Assembly: GCF_000698595.1 (NCBI RefSeq)
Contig: NZ_JFHC01000001.1
Coordinates: 310,001 to 374,000 of the forward strand
DNA: 64,000 nt
Direction: 5' to 3'
DNA from: Caballeronia glathei
GTDB taxonomy: Bacteria > Pseudomonadota > Gammaproteobacteria > Burkholderiales > Burkholderiaceae
The notes below the pieces were generated by a model, which had not been told where the DNA came from, did no database searches, and saw nothing but the letters and a program-made list of their open reading frames with translations. Below, in pieces: positions 16,574-25,041 of the stretch (the first letter of the stretch is position 1; each line of letters begins with the position of its first letter). Made by a program: the position numbers and the translations under genes.

Positions 16574-18124
16574 ATGTCGCTTGCCGTGGTACGCAGCCGC
16601 GCGCCCGCGCCTGGGCGCGCGCCCGAGGTGGTGGCGGAAGTCCACCTCGCCAATGGATTGCCCTCCTTTTCCATCGTCGGCCTGCCCGACCTCGAAGTCC
16701 GCGAAAGCCGCGAGCGCGTACGCGCCGCGCTTCAGAACTGCGGTTTCGACTTTCCCGTTCGCAGAATTACCGTCAATCTCGCACCCGCCGATCTCCCGAA
16801 GGAGTCCGGCCGCTTCGACCTGCCCATTGCACTCGGCATCCTCGCGGCAAGCGGCCAGATTCCCGCCGACTCGCTGAATGACCGCGAATTCGCGGGCGAG
16901 TTGTCGCTCACGGGCGCGCTGCGGCCGATGCGCGGCGCGTTCGCGATGGTATGCGGCGCCGCGCGGCAGTTCGCGTCGGCGCCGGCGCACGGGCGCCGCC
17001 CGCCCGAGATCTACCTTCCGCTCGCGAGCGCGGCCGAGGCGGCGCTGGTCCCGGGCGTCGACGTGTTCGGCGCCGCCGATCTGCCAGCGCTCTGCGCTCA
17101 CCTCGCCGGCTCCGCTGACGGCCACCTCGCGCCGGTGCGGGCGCCGGCGCTGCCGGACGCCGCCGCGCTCGCGCCGCTTCCCGACCTGGCCGATGTTATC
17201 GGCCATCCGGGCGCGCGCCGCGCGCTCGAAGTCGCGGCGGCGGGCGGGCATCACCTCCTGATGGTCGGGCCGCCGGGCGCGGGCAAGTCGATGCTCGCCG
17301 CGCGCCTGCCGGGGCTCCTCCCGCCCATGACCGACGACGAAGCGCTCACGTCGGCCGCGATCCTGTCGGCGAGTTCGCTCGGTTTCTCGCCCGGACAGTG
17401 GCGCCAGCGGCCGTTTCGGGCGCCGCATCATTCGTCGAGTTCGGTTGCGCTCGTGGGCGGACGCAATCCGCCGCAGCCCGGCGAAATTACGCTCGCCCAC
17501 CTGGGCGTGCTCTTTCTGGACGAACTGCCTGAGTTCGACCGCAAGGTGCTGGAAACGCTGCGCGAGCCGCTCGAAGCGGGCCGCATCACGATTTCGCGCG
17601 CCGCCCAGCAGGCGGATTTTCCTGCGGCGTGCCAGCTGGTCGCCGCGATGAACCCCTGCCCCTGCGGATGGCGCGGCGATCCGGGCGGCCGCTGCCGCTG
17701 CACGCCGGAGATCGCGGCGCGCTATCTGCGCAAGCTTTCCGGGCCGCTCGTCGATCGCATCGACATTCAGATCGAGTTGCCCGCGCTCTCGCCTGCGGAA
17801 CTGTCGGCGCGAAGCGCGACGCGGGGCGAGGCGAGCGCGCCGGTGGCGCGCCGTGTGGCCGACGCACGCGAGCGGCAGTTGCAGCGACAGGGCAAGACCA
17901 ACCGCGAACTGGACGGCAGGGAAGCCGACGCCGTCTGCCGCCCGGACGCCGCCGGCGAAACACTGCTGCGCGAGGCCGGCGAGCGGTTCGGCTGGTCCGC
18001 GCGTGCGTACTATCGCGTGCTCAAGGTGACGCGCACGGTCGCCGACCTCGACGGCGCCGAGATTCCGGGCGCCGCGCACGTTGCCGAGGCCGTGCAGTAC
18101 CGGCGTGCCCTGGCGGTCACCTGA
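16574..18124 (+). CDS. comM: ComM / YifB Mg-chelatase-like AAA+ ATPase
   Basis: A 516-residue hexameric AAA+ helicase that promotes branch migration during natural transformation. The N-terminal ChlI-like domain (residues 1-170) has FSIVGLPDLEVRESRERVRAA. The ATPase core starts at about 210, with Walker A VGPPGAGKSMLA, Walker B LFLDELPEF and sensor segment AAMNPCPCG. A cysteine pair (CPCG, CRC) forms the Mg-chelatase zinc-like insert. Length is normal. Whether this organism is competent cannot be seen from the window. Confidence 0.94.
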   Translation: MSLAVVRSRAPAPGRAPEVVAEVHLANGLPSFSIVGLPDLEVRESRERVRAALQNCGFDFPVRRITVNLAPADLPKESGRFDLPIALGILAASGQIPADSLNDREFAGELSLTGALRPMRGAFAMVCGAARQFASAPAHGRRPPEIYLPLASAAEAALVPGVDVFGAADLPALCAHLAGSADGHLAPVRAPALPDAAALAPLPDLADVIGHPGARRALEVAAAGGHHLLMVGPPGAGKSMLAARLPGLLPPMTDDEALTSAAILSASSLGFSPGQWRQRPFRAPHHSSSSVALVGGRNPPQPGEITLAHLGVLFLDELPEFDRKVLETLREPLEAGRITISRAAQQADFPAACQLVAAMNPCPCGWRGDPGGRCRCTPEIAARYLRKLSGPLVDRIDIQIELPALSPAELSARSATRGEASAPVARRVADARERQLQRQGKTNRELDGREADAVCRPDAAGETLLREAGERFGWSARAYYRVLKVTRTVADLDGAEIPGAAHVAEAVQYRRALAVT

Positions 18125-18480
18125 TGGTAAGACAAGTGCAAAATACGCTTGTCAAGACTTGACTTATGCACATTCAGGCGCTTTTGGCCGCGTTTTCGTA
18201 CGATCAAAGACCAAATTTCACACGTTTCTCCACGCCATTGATTTTATTGAAATATTTAAATTGCCGAGATTACGTGCAAAGTAAGAGGGGCCGCACCAGC
18301 CGGTCATTTGCGCGGTAGCGCACACTCTTTTCCACAAAGTTATCCACAGGCTCTGTGGACAGACAAAAAAAGCCCGTTAAATCCGAGGATTAGCACCGAA
18401 AGCTGCGGCGGAACTTTCAGTTTGGAGCGGCGGTCTGAGCGCATTCCCGCCGAAGTTCCTCAGAAATTCGACGGGTTGCT
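18125..18480. other. AT-rich gap between convergent genes with three DnaA boxes
   Basis: A 356-base gap between comM (plus) and the lipoprotein gene (minus), so it should need no promoter. It is far more AT-rich than its surroundings, especially at about 18230-18265. It carries three exact TTWTNCACA boxes on the plus strand at 18164-18172, 18328-18336 and 18340-18348, plus a 7-bp hairpin TCCACAG/CTGTGGA at 18343-18359. No protein gene is visible. It may be a DnaA-titration or regulatory site, or encode a small RNA. Confidence 0.55.
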
Positions 18481-19071
18481 CTAATAAAGTTTGAAGGACG
18501 TAAAGAACTGGTCGGCCTGTTCTTGCGGGGGCGCCTTGCTCGCGACGATCGCGAGTTGATAGACGTGGACGCCTTGCGCGACGAAGCGCGCATGAATGCT
18601 GCGCGTCTCGTGTTTTTCGCCGCTCGCGCCGTTCACGTTGATTTCGCTGCCCGGCACGCGCCCGCCGGCGGCGAGGTCGATCTGGGTCGCGCGCGGGGCA
18701 AGCGGCGCATTCACGTTCCGCGCGAGCCCCTCTTCCAGAAAGTCGAGCGCGGCGCGTTGCAGGGCCGGATCGGCGCTCGGCAAAACGACGGTCCCCACCG
18801 CGAAAACGGCGTCGCCGGCTTCGGCGATCTGCATTTTCATCTTCATCGGCTGGCCGGCGATCTGGATTTCGCGTTCGTCCGAGCGCGGCTTGGCGGGCAG
18901 CGTGACCTCGTAGCCGTCGTCATTGTTCATGATCGTGCGCCAGTCGTAGGCCGGCGTGCACGCGAGAAGCGACGCGCCCGCGGCGAGGGCGCAAAGCATC
19001 GTTCGAAAGGGTTTCGTGTGACGGGCGGTGCGCCGAGTGCGGATGGTGAAGCGGGAAAAAGCGCGATTCAT
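18481..19071 (-). CDS. Putative lipoprotein, function unknown
   Basis: A 196-residue protein with a positively charged N-terminus, a hydrophobic segment and the lipobox SLLAC, so it is probably lipidated and anchored in the envelope. The remainder is a soluble domain with no motif I recognise; it contains GYEVTLPAKPRSDERE and ends in DQFFTSFKLY, reminiscent of small periplasmic proteins that share a conserved C-terminal strand. A later ATG at 18999 directly before the hydrophobic segment is an alternative start. It is divergent from the TlpA-like gene; a role in envelope redox is only a guess. Confidence 0.65.
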   Translation of the reverse strand: MNRAFSRFTIRTRRTARHTKPFRTMLCALAAGASLLACTPAYDWRTIMNNDDGYEVTLPAKPRSDEREIQIAGQPMKMKMQIAEAGDAVFAVGTVVLPSADPALQRAALDFLEEGLARNVNAPLAPRATQIDLAAGGRVPGSEINVNGASGEKHETRSIHARFVAQGVHVYQLAIVASKAPPQEQADQFFTSFKLY

Positions 19072-19225
19072 GACGGAAATGACGGCTGAAACCGTCATTA
19101 TCGCAGGGCATACTGAGCTTAACCCGCAGCACGACTGCGTTTTCCGATTGGCGCTAGAATACGAGTCTATTCTGTTGCCATCCGTGCAGGCACGCGCGCA
19201 CGCTCCCGGTTCCAAGAGGTTTCTC

Positions 19226-19762
19226 ATGTCCCAAGCCACTCAAGACTCGCCGTCGCGAGGCAAGAGCCCGTTGCGTTACATCGTGATGGCGGTCATTGCG
19301 GCCGTGATCGCCTGCACCGGCTACTTTGCGTTCGGCGGCCAGCAACGCGCGCCCGACGCCACGTTCACGCTGCTCTCCGGGCAGAAGATTTCCACGTCCG
19401 GCGACCTGAAAGGCAAGGTGTACCTCGTCAATTTCTGGGCGACGAACTGCGAAACCTGCATGAAGGAAATGCCGGAGATGATCAACACGTACAACCGCTT
19501 CAAGGGCCGCGGCCTCGAGTTCGTCGCGGTGGCGATGAGCTACGACGCACCGATGTACGTCACCAACTACGCGCAGACGCGCAATCTGCCGTTCAAGGTC
19601 GCGATGGACGACGGCAGCGCCGCCAAGCAGTTCGGCAACGTCCAGCTGACGCCGACCACGTTCGTCATCGACAGGAACGGGAAGATTCTCAAGCGCTATG
19701 TCGGCGAGCCGAGCTTCTCGGAACTCGATGCGCTGCTCGAGAAGGCGCTGAACGCGGCCTGA
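19226..19762 (+). CDS. Membrane-anchored TlpA/ResA-like thioredoxin
   Basis: A 178-residue protein with one N-terminal membrane anchor (about residues 18-36) and a periplasmic thioredoxin fold. The active site is CETC in NFWATNCETCMKEMP, and TPTTFVIDRNGKI carries the cis-proline. Such proteins reduce disulfides in the periplasm, for example during cytochrome c maturation or for specific client proteins. It stands alone and ends in its own terminator. The ATG at 19226 is preceded by an AAGAGG. Confidence 0.88.
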   Translation: MSQATQDSPSRGKSPLRYIVMAVIAAVIACTGYFAFGGQQRAPDATFTLLSGQKISTSGDLKGKVYLVNFWATNCETCMKEMPEMINTYNRFKGRGLEFVAVAMSYDAPMYVTNYAQTRNLPFKVAMDDGSAAKQFGNVQLTPTTFVIDRNGKILKRYVGEPSFSELDALLEKALNAA

Positions 19763-19783
19763 AAGCGCACCGCGTACCGATAA

Positions 19784-19817
19784 AAAAACCCGCCGCGACG
19801 ACGTCCGGCGGGTTTTT
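19784..19817 (+). terminator. Bidirectional intrinsic terminator
   Basis: AAAAACCCGCCG (19784-19795) and CGGCGGGTTTTT (19806-19817) form a perfect stem around a 10-base loop. It sits between the convergent TlpA-like gene and dctD and can serve both. Confidence 0.9.
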
Positions 19818-19841
19818 CATTTGGCGCATGGCAAGCCGCCC

Positions 19842-21182
19842 TCATTTGTCCCCCTCGCCTTTTACGGCGATCCCGTACCGCTTGATCTTCTCGTAGAGCG
19901 TCGCCTTGCCGAGCTGCAGCCGGTCGGCCGCCGCCGCCACCACGCCGCCCGACTGCTCCAGCGCCTCCGCGATCACCGCGCGCTCGAACTGCTCGGTGCG
20001 CTCCTTCAGCGACAGTGTCGCGGCGTCGAGCGGGACGGCCGCGTCGTCGATCACGCCGAGCACCATCCGGTCGGCCGCGTTGCGCAATTCGCGCACGTTG
20101 CCGGGCCAGTCACGCTGCATGAGCTCGGCCCGCTGGCGGTCGGTCAGCATCGGCGCGGGGCGCTCGTAGCGCACGGCGGCATCGAGCAGGAAATGCTCGA
20201 AAAGGGGCACGATGTCCTCGCGGCGCTCGGCGAGAGGCGGCAGCGTGATCGTCACGACGTTCAGCCGGTAGAGCAGGTCGCGCCGGAATGTGCCGTCCGC
20301 GACGTGTTCCGCCATGTCGCCCTTCGCCGCCGCGACGACGCGGCAATTCGCGCGAATCGGCTGGTTCGAGCCGAGCCGCTCCAGAACGCCGTCCTGAAGC
20401 ACGCGCAGCAGTTTCACCTGCAGCGAAAGCGGCATGCTCTCGATTTCATCGAGAAAGAGCGTTCCGCCCGACGCGTGTTCGAGCTTGCCCACCCGCCGCT
20501 TCTGCGCGCCGGTGAACGCGCCGGCCTCGTAGCCGAACATTTCGGATTCGAACATCTGCTCCGGCAGCGCGCCGCAGTTCACCGCGATGAACGGCTTGTC
20601 CCGCCGCGGCGACAGGTCGTGCAGACTGCGCGCGATCAGTTCCTTGCCGGCGCCGGTGTCGCCGTTGATGAGCACGGACGCGTCGGTCGGCGCCACGTTC
20701 GCGATCAGCCGGCGCACCTGCTCGATCGCCGGACTGCGCCCGATGATGCGCGGCGCGACGCTGCTCTGCCCCGCGAGTTCGCGCCGCAGCGCCTGGTTTT
20801 CGAGCACGAGCTTGCGGCGCTCGAGCGCCCGGCGCACCGCCTCGATCAGCCGCTCGGAGGCGAACGGCTTTTCGATGAAATCGTAGGCGCCGTCGCGCAT
20901 CGCCTGCACGGCCATCGAAATGTCGCCGTGACCGGTGACGAGGATGACCGGCACCTCGGGCGCCCGTTCGCGGCACTGGGCGAGCAGGTCGAGGCCGCTC
21001 GCGCCCGGCAGCCGGATGTCGCTCACGATCACGCCGGGAAAGCCCGCGTCGATCGCGCGAGCCGCCGTTTCGACGCTGCCGTGCCCGGCCACCTCGAAAC
21101 CCGCGAGTTGCAGGCTCTGGACGCTCGCGCGCCGCACGAGCTCGTCGTCTTCGATAAAGATGACCTGCAGGCCATTAGTCAT
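19842..21182 (-). CDS. dctD: C4-dicarboxylate response regulator DctD (sigma-54 activator)
   Basis: A 446-residue NtrC-type regulator. The receiver domain (1-120) has the phosphoacceptor Asp55 in VSDIRLPG. The AAA+ domain has Walker A GDTGAGKE (174-181) and the sigma-54 contact loop GAFTGA (221-226); the Fis-type HTH ends the protein. It is phosphorylated by DctB and should activate dctA, whose upstream region holds a sigma-54 promoter with repeated dyads. It is separated from dctB by 23 bases. Confidence 0.94.
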   Translation of the reverse strand: MTNGLQVIFIEDDELVRRASVQSLQLAGFEVAGHGSVETAARAIDAGFPGVIVSDIRLPGASGLDLLAQCRERAPEVPVILVTGHGDISMAVQAMRDGAYDFIEKPFASERLIEAVRRALERRKLVLENQALRRELAGQSSVAPRIIGRSPAIEQVRRLIANVAPTDASVLINGDTGAGKELIARSLHDLSPRRDKPFIAVNCGALPEQMFESEMFGYEAGAFTGAQKRRVGKLEHASGGTLFLDEIESMPLSLQVKLLRVLQDGVLERLGSNQPIRANCRVVAAAKGDMAEHVADGTFRRDLLYRLNVVTITLPPLAERREDIVPLFEHFLLDAAVRYERPAPMLTDRQRAELMQRDWPGNVRELRNAADRMVLGVIDDAAVPLDAATLSLKERTEQFERAVIAEALEQSGGVVAAAADRLQLGKATLYEKIKRYGIAVKGEGDK

Positions 21183-21205
21183 TCCGGTGCTTCCTCACAA
21201 ATCGT

Positions 21206-23128
21206 TCACGCGCGCGGCAGCGTCAACACGAATTCTGCACCGTGCGAGCGATCCGCGTCGGCCTGCGTGCCGCCTTCGGGACCGTCGACTTCGAGCGCCG
21301 CCGCCAGATTGCGCGCGACGAGCGTGCCGCCGTAGTCGCGCGCGATCGCCGACGAGATCGCGAGTCCGAGCCCCAGGCCGTGCCCCATTTCCTTCGTCGT
21401 GAAAAACGGCTCGAAGAGGCGCGGCAGGACGTCCGCGGGAATGCCCGGGCCGTTGTCGCGCACGACGAGCTCGACGCGGTCGTCGCGTGGGGCGAACAGA
21501 ATCGAGATGCGCGGCGCGTCGCACGCGACAACCGCGTCGAGCGCATTGCCGATCAGGTTGATCAGCACCTGTTCGAGCCGCAGGTCCTCGCAGCGCACGT
21601 ACACGGGCGAGGTCTCGCTTGCGAGCTCGGGCGCCACGTCGAGCGCGACGTCCTGCATGCGCGGCCGCAGCATGGCGAGCACGTTGCGCAGCGCGCGCGA
21701 CACGTCGGTGCGCGCGTTGCGCGGGCGCGCCTTCGCGACGAACAGTTTCAGCTGGTTGGTGATCTTGCCCATGCGCTCGGTGAGCGACGCGATCGCTTCG
21801 AGATTTTCCCGCGCGGCCGTCTGATCGCCGCGTTCGATCAGCACGCGCGTGTTGTCGGAGAAGCTGCGCAGCGCGGCGAGCGGCTGGTTCAGCTCGTGTG
21901 TGATGCCCGCCGCCATCTGGCCGAGCGCGGCGAGCTTGCTCGCCTGGACGAGTTCGTCGTGGGCGGCGCGCAGGTCCTGCTCGGCGCGCGTGCGCTCGCT
22001 GACTTCCTTCGTCAGTTGCGCGTTGGCCTCTGACAGGTCGGACGTGCGCTCGGCGACCCGCTGGTTCAGCTCGGCGTAGGCGGTTTGCAGCATCTCGCGG
22101 CCGCGGATCATCTCGCGCACGCGCGAGCGGCGCATGCGCCAGTAGAACGCAAAGAGACACAGCAGCACGAACACGAGCGCCGTGACGATTGTCGCCGTGC
22201 GCGCGGCGCTTTCCACGGGATCGAGCGGCGCCATCGTGATCAGTTGCCAGTCGGGCTCGCCGATCGAGCGGCGCGTCGCCAGATAGCTCGGCGCATCGCG
22301 CCCGCCGCCGATGCGCACGATCTGCGCGTCGCCTTCGAGCGTCTTGACGACGGTCATCGGCAGCGGCGTGATGGTTTGCTGCGCGTACTGGCGCGTCGCG
22401 AAAACGGACGCCTCGATGTTCTGTGGCAGCGGCCGCACCGTGTGATATTTCCAGGCGGGCACCGACGACAGGAAGATCACGCCGTGGTCGTCGGCGACGA
22501 TGAGCGGCTCGGCCGCGTCCGCGGCCTGCAGCCATTCGAGGTTGAGCTTCACCACCGCCACGCCGATCACCTCGCGCGTGCCCTCGCGATAGACCGGCTG
22601 CGAGATGTAGTACCCCGGCTCGCGCGAGACCGTGCCGAGGCCGAAGAAACGTCCGGTGCCGCCTTTCACGGCATCGATGAAATATGGCCTGAACCGGTAT
22701 TCCGAACCGACGAAGCTGTCCGTCGCGCGCCAGTTGCTCGCGGCGACGCACACGCCGTTCGCGCGGATGATGTAGCTGACCGTCGCGCGGGCGTGGCGGT
22801 TCAGGTCGTCCAGATAGCGGTTCGCCCGGTCGGCGTTGCGCTTGTTCGGATCGGCCAGCACCTCCTGCACGAAGGGATGGCGCGAAAGCAGGTACGGCAG
22901 GTATTCGTAGCGGTCGAGCGTGCTTTTCAGCGTGTTCGTCGTGCGGTCGACGCGCGCGGCGGCGTTGCGCCGCAGGTCGTCGATACCCCGCTGCCACGCG
23001 ATGTTCCACGTGAGCGCGCAGGCGGCCGCAAGCGCGGCGGCGAGCGCAAGGATCACGAGGAGGCGTCGCGTCACGTGGGCGGATTCCGGGGAGCTGGGAT
23101 CCGCAATTGTGTCATAGGCGCCGCGCAT
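21206..23128 (-). CDS. dctB: C4-dicarboxylate sensor histidine kinase DctB
   Basis: A membrane kinase of about 640 residues: one TM helix near the N-terminus, a periplasmic double PAS/Cache sensor domain (about 45-280), a second TM, a coiled-coil linker, HisKA with AAGITHELNQPLAALRSF and HATPase motifs DNGPGIP and GHGLGLGLAIS. It senses succinate, fumarate and malate and phosphorylates DctD. The start is uncertain: an in-frame ATG at 23176 falls inside the stem of the dctA terminator-like hairpin, so I prefer the ATG at 23128. Neither has a good ribosome-binding site. Confidence 0.88.
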   Translation of the reverse strand: MRGAYDTIADPSSPESAHVTRRLLVILALAAALAAACALTWNIAWQRGIDDLRRNAAARVDRTTNTLKSTLDRYEYLPYLLSRHPFVQEVLADPNKRNADRANRYLDDLNRHARATVSYIIRANGVCVAASNWRATDSFVGSEYRFRPYFIDAVKGGTGRFFGLGTVSREPGYYISQPVYREGTREVIGVAVVKLNLEWLQAADAAEPLIVADDHGVIFLSSVPAWKYHTVRPLPQNIEASVFATRQYAQQTITPLPMTVVKTLEGDAQIVRIGGGRDAPSYLATRRSIGEPDWQLITMAPLDPVESAARTATIVTALVFVLLCLFAFYWRMRRSRVREMIRGREMLQTAYAELNQRVAERTSDLSEANAQLTKEVSERTRAEQDLRAAHDELVQASKLAALGQMAAGITHELNQPLAALRSFSDNTRVLIERGDQTAARENLEAIASLTERMGKITNQLKLFVAKARPRNARTDVSRALRNVLAMLRPRMQDVALDVAPELASETSPVYVRCEDLRLEQVLINLIGNALDAVVACDAPRISILFAPRDDRVELVVRDNGPGIPADVLPRLFEPFFTTKEMGHGLGLGLAISSAIARDYGGTLVARNLAAALEVDGPEGGTQADADRSHGAEFVLTLPRA

Positions 23129-23132
23129 GAAC

Positions 23133-23175
23133 GGCCGCGGCGAAGCATCCGTTGCCCGATGCTTCGCCGCGTTCA
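23133..23175 (-). terminator. Long hairpin between dctA and dctB
   Basis: A stem of at least 14 bp, with arms CGCGGCGAAGCATC and its complement around an 8-base loop, extended by a further matched TTCA/TGAA segment. It lies within 70 bases after the dctA stop. It has no T-tract and probably attenuates read-through into dctB-dctD or protects dctA mRNA. Confidence 0.6.
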
Positions 23176-23199
23176 TGGCCGTATCGTCCGGTGAGCGGG

Positions 23200-24483
23200 T
23201 TAGCTGACCGTCTCGGCTTCCGTATCGACCGCGCCGTGACGCAGCCCCTCGCGCAGCTTGTCGCGATCGAGTTCGCCCTCCCACGCCGACACGACCACCG
23301 TCGCCACGCCGTTACCGACGATGTTCGTCAGCGCGCGGCATTCGCTCATGAAGCGGTCGATGCCGAGAATCAGCACCATCCCCGAGAGCGGAATGGTCGG
23401 CACGACGGCGAGCGTCGCGGCGAGCGTGATGAAGCCCGCGCCGGTCACGCCGCTTGCGCCCTTCGAGGTCAGCATCGTCACCGCGAGCAGCGTCAGCTGC
23501 TGCGTCCACGTGAGGTCGGTGTTGGTCGCCTGCGCGATGAAGAGCACCGCCATCGTCATGTAGATGTTGGTGCCGTCGAGGTTGAACGAATAGCCGGTCG
23601 GCACCACGAGACCCACCACCGAGCGCGAGCAGCCGAGCTTTTCCAGCTTCTGCATCAGTTGCGGGAGCGCCGCTTCCGACGAGCTCGTGCCGAGCACGAT
23701 CAGCATCTCTTCCTTGATGTAAGCGATGAAGCGCAGGATGTTGAAGCCGACCGCGCGCGCGATCAGGCCGAGCACCACCACCACGAACACGATCGACGTG
23801 AGGTAGAACGTGCCGATCAGCTTGAGCATCGGCACGAGCGAGCCGATGCCGTACTTGCCGATGGTGAACGCCATCGCGCCGAACGCGCCGATCGGCGCCA
23901 GCTTCGTGATGATGCGCACGATGCCGAACAGGATGTGCGAGAGGCCGTCGATGAACGTCGTCACCACGCGTGCCTTGTCGCCGAGGTGCGCCAGCACGGA
24001 GCCGAACAGGAGCGCGATCAGCAGGATCTGCAGGATTTCACCCTGCGCGAACGCCGACACGAGCGTGTCCGGGATGATGTGCATCAGGAAATCGACCGTC
24101 GTCTGGCCGTGCGCCTTCGCCGCGTAGGAGGCGACCGCCTTGCCGTCGAGCGTCGCGGGATCGACGTTGAAGCCGACACCCGGCTTCAGGATGTGCGTCG
24201 CCGCCAGGCCGAGCACGAGCGCGAACGTCGAGACGATCTCGAAATAGAGGAGCGCCTTGCCGCCGACGCGCCCGACCTTCTTCATGTCTTCCATGCCGGC
24301 GATGCCGGTCACGACAGTACAGAAGATGATCGGCCCGATCACCATCTTGATGAGCTTGATGAAGCCGTCGCCGAGGGGCTTCATGTCGGTGGCGAGGGCG
24401 GGATAGAAGTGTCCGAGCGCGATACCGACAGCAATGGCGATCAGCACCTGCACGTAGAGGACTTTATAGAATGGTTTCTTCAC
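23200..24483 (-). CDS. dctA: C4-dicarboxylate transporter DctA
   Basis: A proton- or sodium-coupled symporter of 427 residues (DAACS family) for succinate, fumarate and malate. The signature [22 protein letters not shown] and the substrate region [12 protein letters not shown] are intact; the hydrophobic profile fits eight helices plus re-entrant loops. I place the start at GTG 24483, giving [13 protein letters not shown] as in other Burkholderia DctA. A TTG five codons further up is less likely. It heads the dctA-dctB-dctD cluster under a sigma-54 promoter. Confidence 0.94.
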   Translation of the reverse strand: MKKPFYKVLYVQVLIAIAVGIALGHFYPALATDMKPLGDGFIKLIKMVIGPIIFCTVVTGIAGMEDMKKVGRVGGKALLYFEIVSTFALVLGLAATHILKPGVGFNVDPATLDGKAVASYAAKAHGQTTVDFLMHIIPDTLVSAFAQGEILQILLIALLFGSVLAHLGDKARVVTTFIDGLSHILFGIVRIITKLAPIGAFGAMAFTIGKYGIGSLVPMLKLIGTFYLTSIVFVVVVLGLIARAVGFNILRFIAYIKEEMLIVLGTSSSEAALPQLMQKLEKLGCSRSVVGLVVPTGYSFNLDGTNIYMTMAVLFIAQATNTDLTWTQQLTLLAVTMLTSKGASGVTGAGFITLAATLAVVPTIPLSGMVLILGIDRFMSECRALTNIVGNGVATVVVSAWEGELDRDKLREGLRHGAVDTEAETVS

Positions 24484-24706
24484 GATGGTTCCAGGCAAAT
24501 TTCAGGCTGTTGGCGAAAGGTAAGCCAGTGGCGAGCCGCTAGAAGCGCGAGGGGCGCGTAGGACGTCGGTGCGGGTGCACGAAGGAACGCGCCGCGAGCA
24601 GCAGCCAGGCCGCTACGACGACGGATTCAAAAGCACCGCGAGGGAATGGTGTGCATCGCTTGTCTCCTTGACTTTTATGAGGGCCTTTCGGCCACGCTTT
24701 CTTATT

Positions 24707-24721
24707 GCAAGGTCGATGCCA
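24707..24721 (-). promoter_or_regulatory. Sigma-54 (RpoN) promoter for dctA
   Basis: The minus strand reads TGGCATCGACCTTGC, with the -24 GG and -12 GC elements at consensus spacing. Transcription would start near 24695. DctD, encoded in the same cluster, is the expected activator. Confidence 0.82.
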
Positions 24722-24786
24722 GCTCGACAAACGCCCGAAGCCTTGATTTACAAGGCCTTTTGGGACCCTTCGACCGGCCGCGATCC

Positions 24787-24829
24787 GGGATTCCGGAATT
24801 CCCGAAAAGTGCCGTCCGAGGTTCCGGAC
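24787..24829. promoter_or_regulatory. Paired dyads, candidate DctD upstream activating sites
   Basis: The palindrome ATTCCGGAAT (24790-24799) lies within GGG..CCC flanks. A second dyad, GTCCG-N6-CGGAC, is at 24814-24829. Both contain TTCCGGA, the two copies starting 31 bases (three helical turns) apart. They lie about 75-120 bases upstream of the sigma-54 promoter, a normal enhancer position. Confidence 0.5.
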
Positions 24830-25041
24830 GAGCCTCGGGTTTTCCCTGAGAGCCTTTGCTGACGTGGTTTTGCGGGAAAACGAACGGTTGTGCGCATGAG
24901 TTCCTGCAACGACCCGCCGCATCGCGGCGGTGGAACGAGCGACCCGCAACTGACATAATCGAGCCCGCCCTCATCGAGGGCCGAAGGACAAATAGGGAGC
25001 CTTCACCAAACGGACGAAACCGTCCTCCCTATGGAGCATCT

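Larger units (their letters stand above)
24484..25041. other. Control region between dctA and the GT9 gene
   Basis: A 558-base gap between divergent genes. It contains the sigma-54 promoter for dctA at 24707-24721 and repeated dyads at about 24787-24829, annotated separately. The leader between the promoter and dctA is about 210 bases, and I found no clear attenuator in it. The right-hand 200 bases should hold the promoter of the GT9 gene. No protein gene is visible. Confidence 0.6.

Noticed and set aside
16436..18079. 547-codon minus-strand open frame
   Set aside because: Antisense of comM; comM has all AAA+ motifs.
18125..18480. Chromosomal replication origin
   Set aside because: dnaA, dnaN, gyrB and rpmH are absent; three boxes alone are too few to call oriC, so it is only reported as an origin-like cluster.
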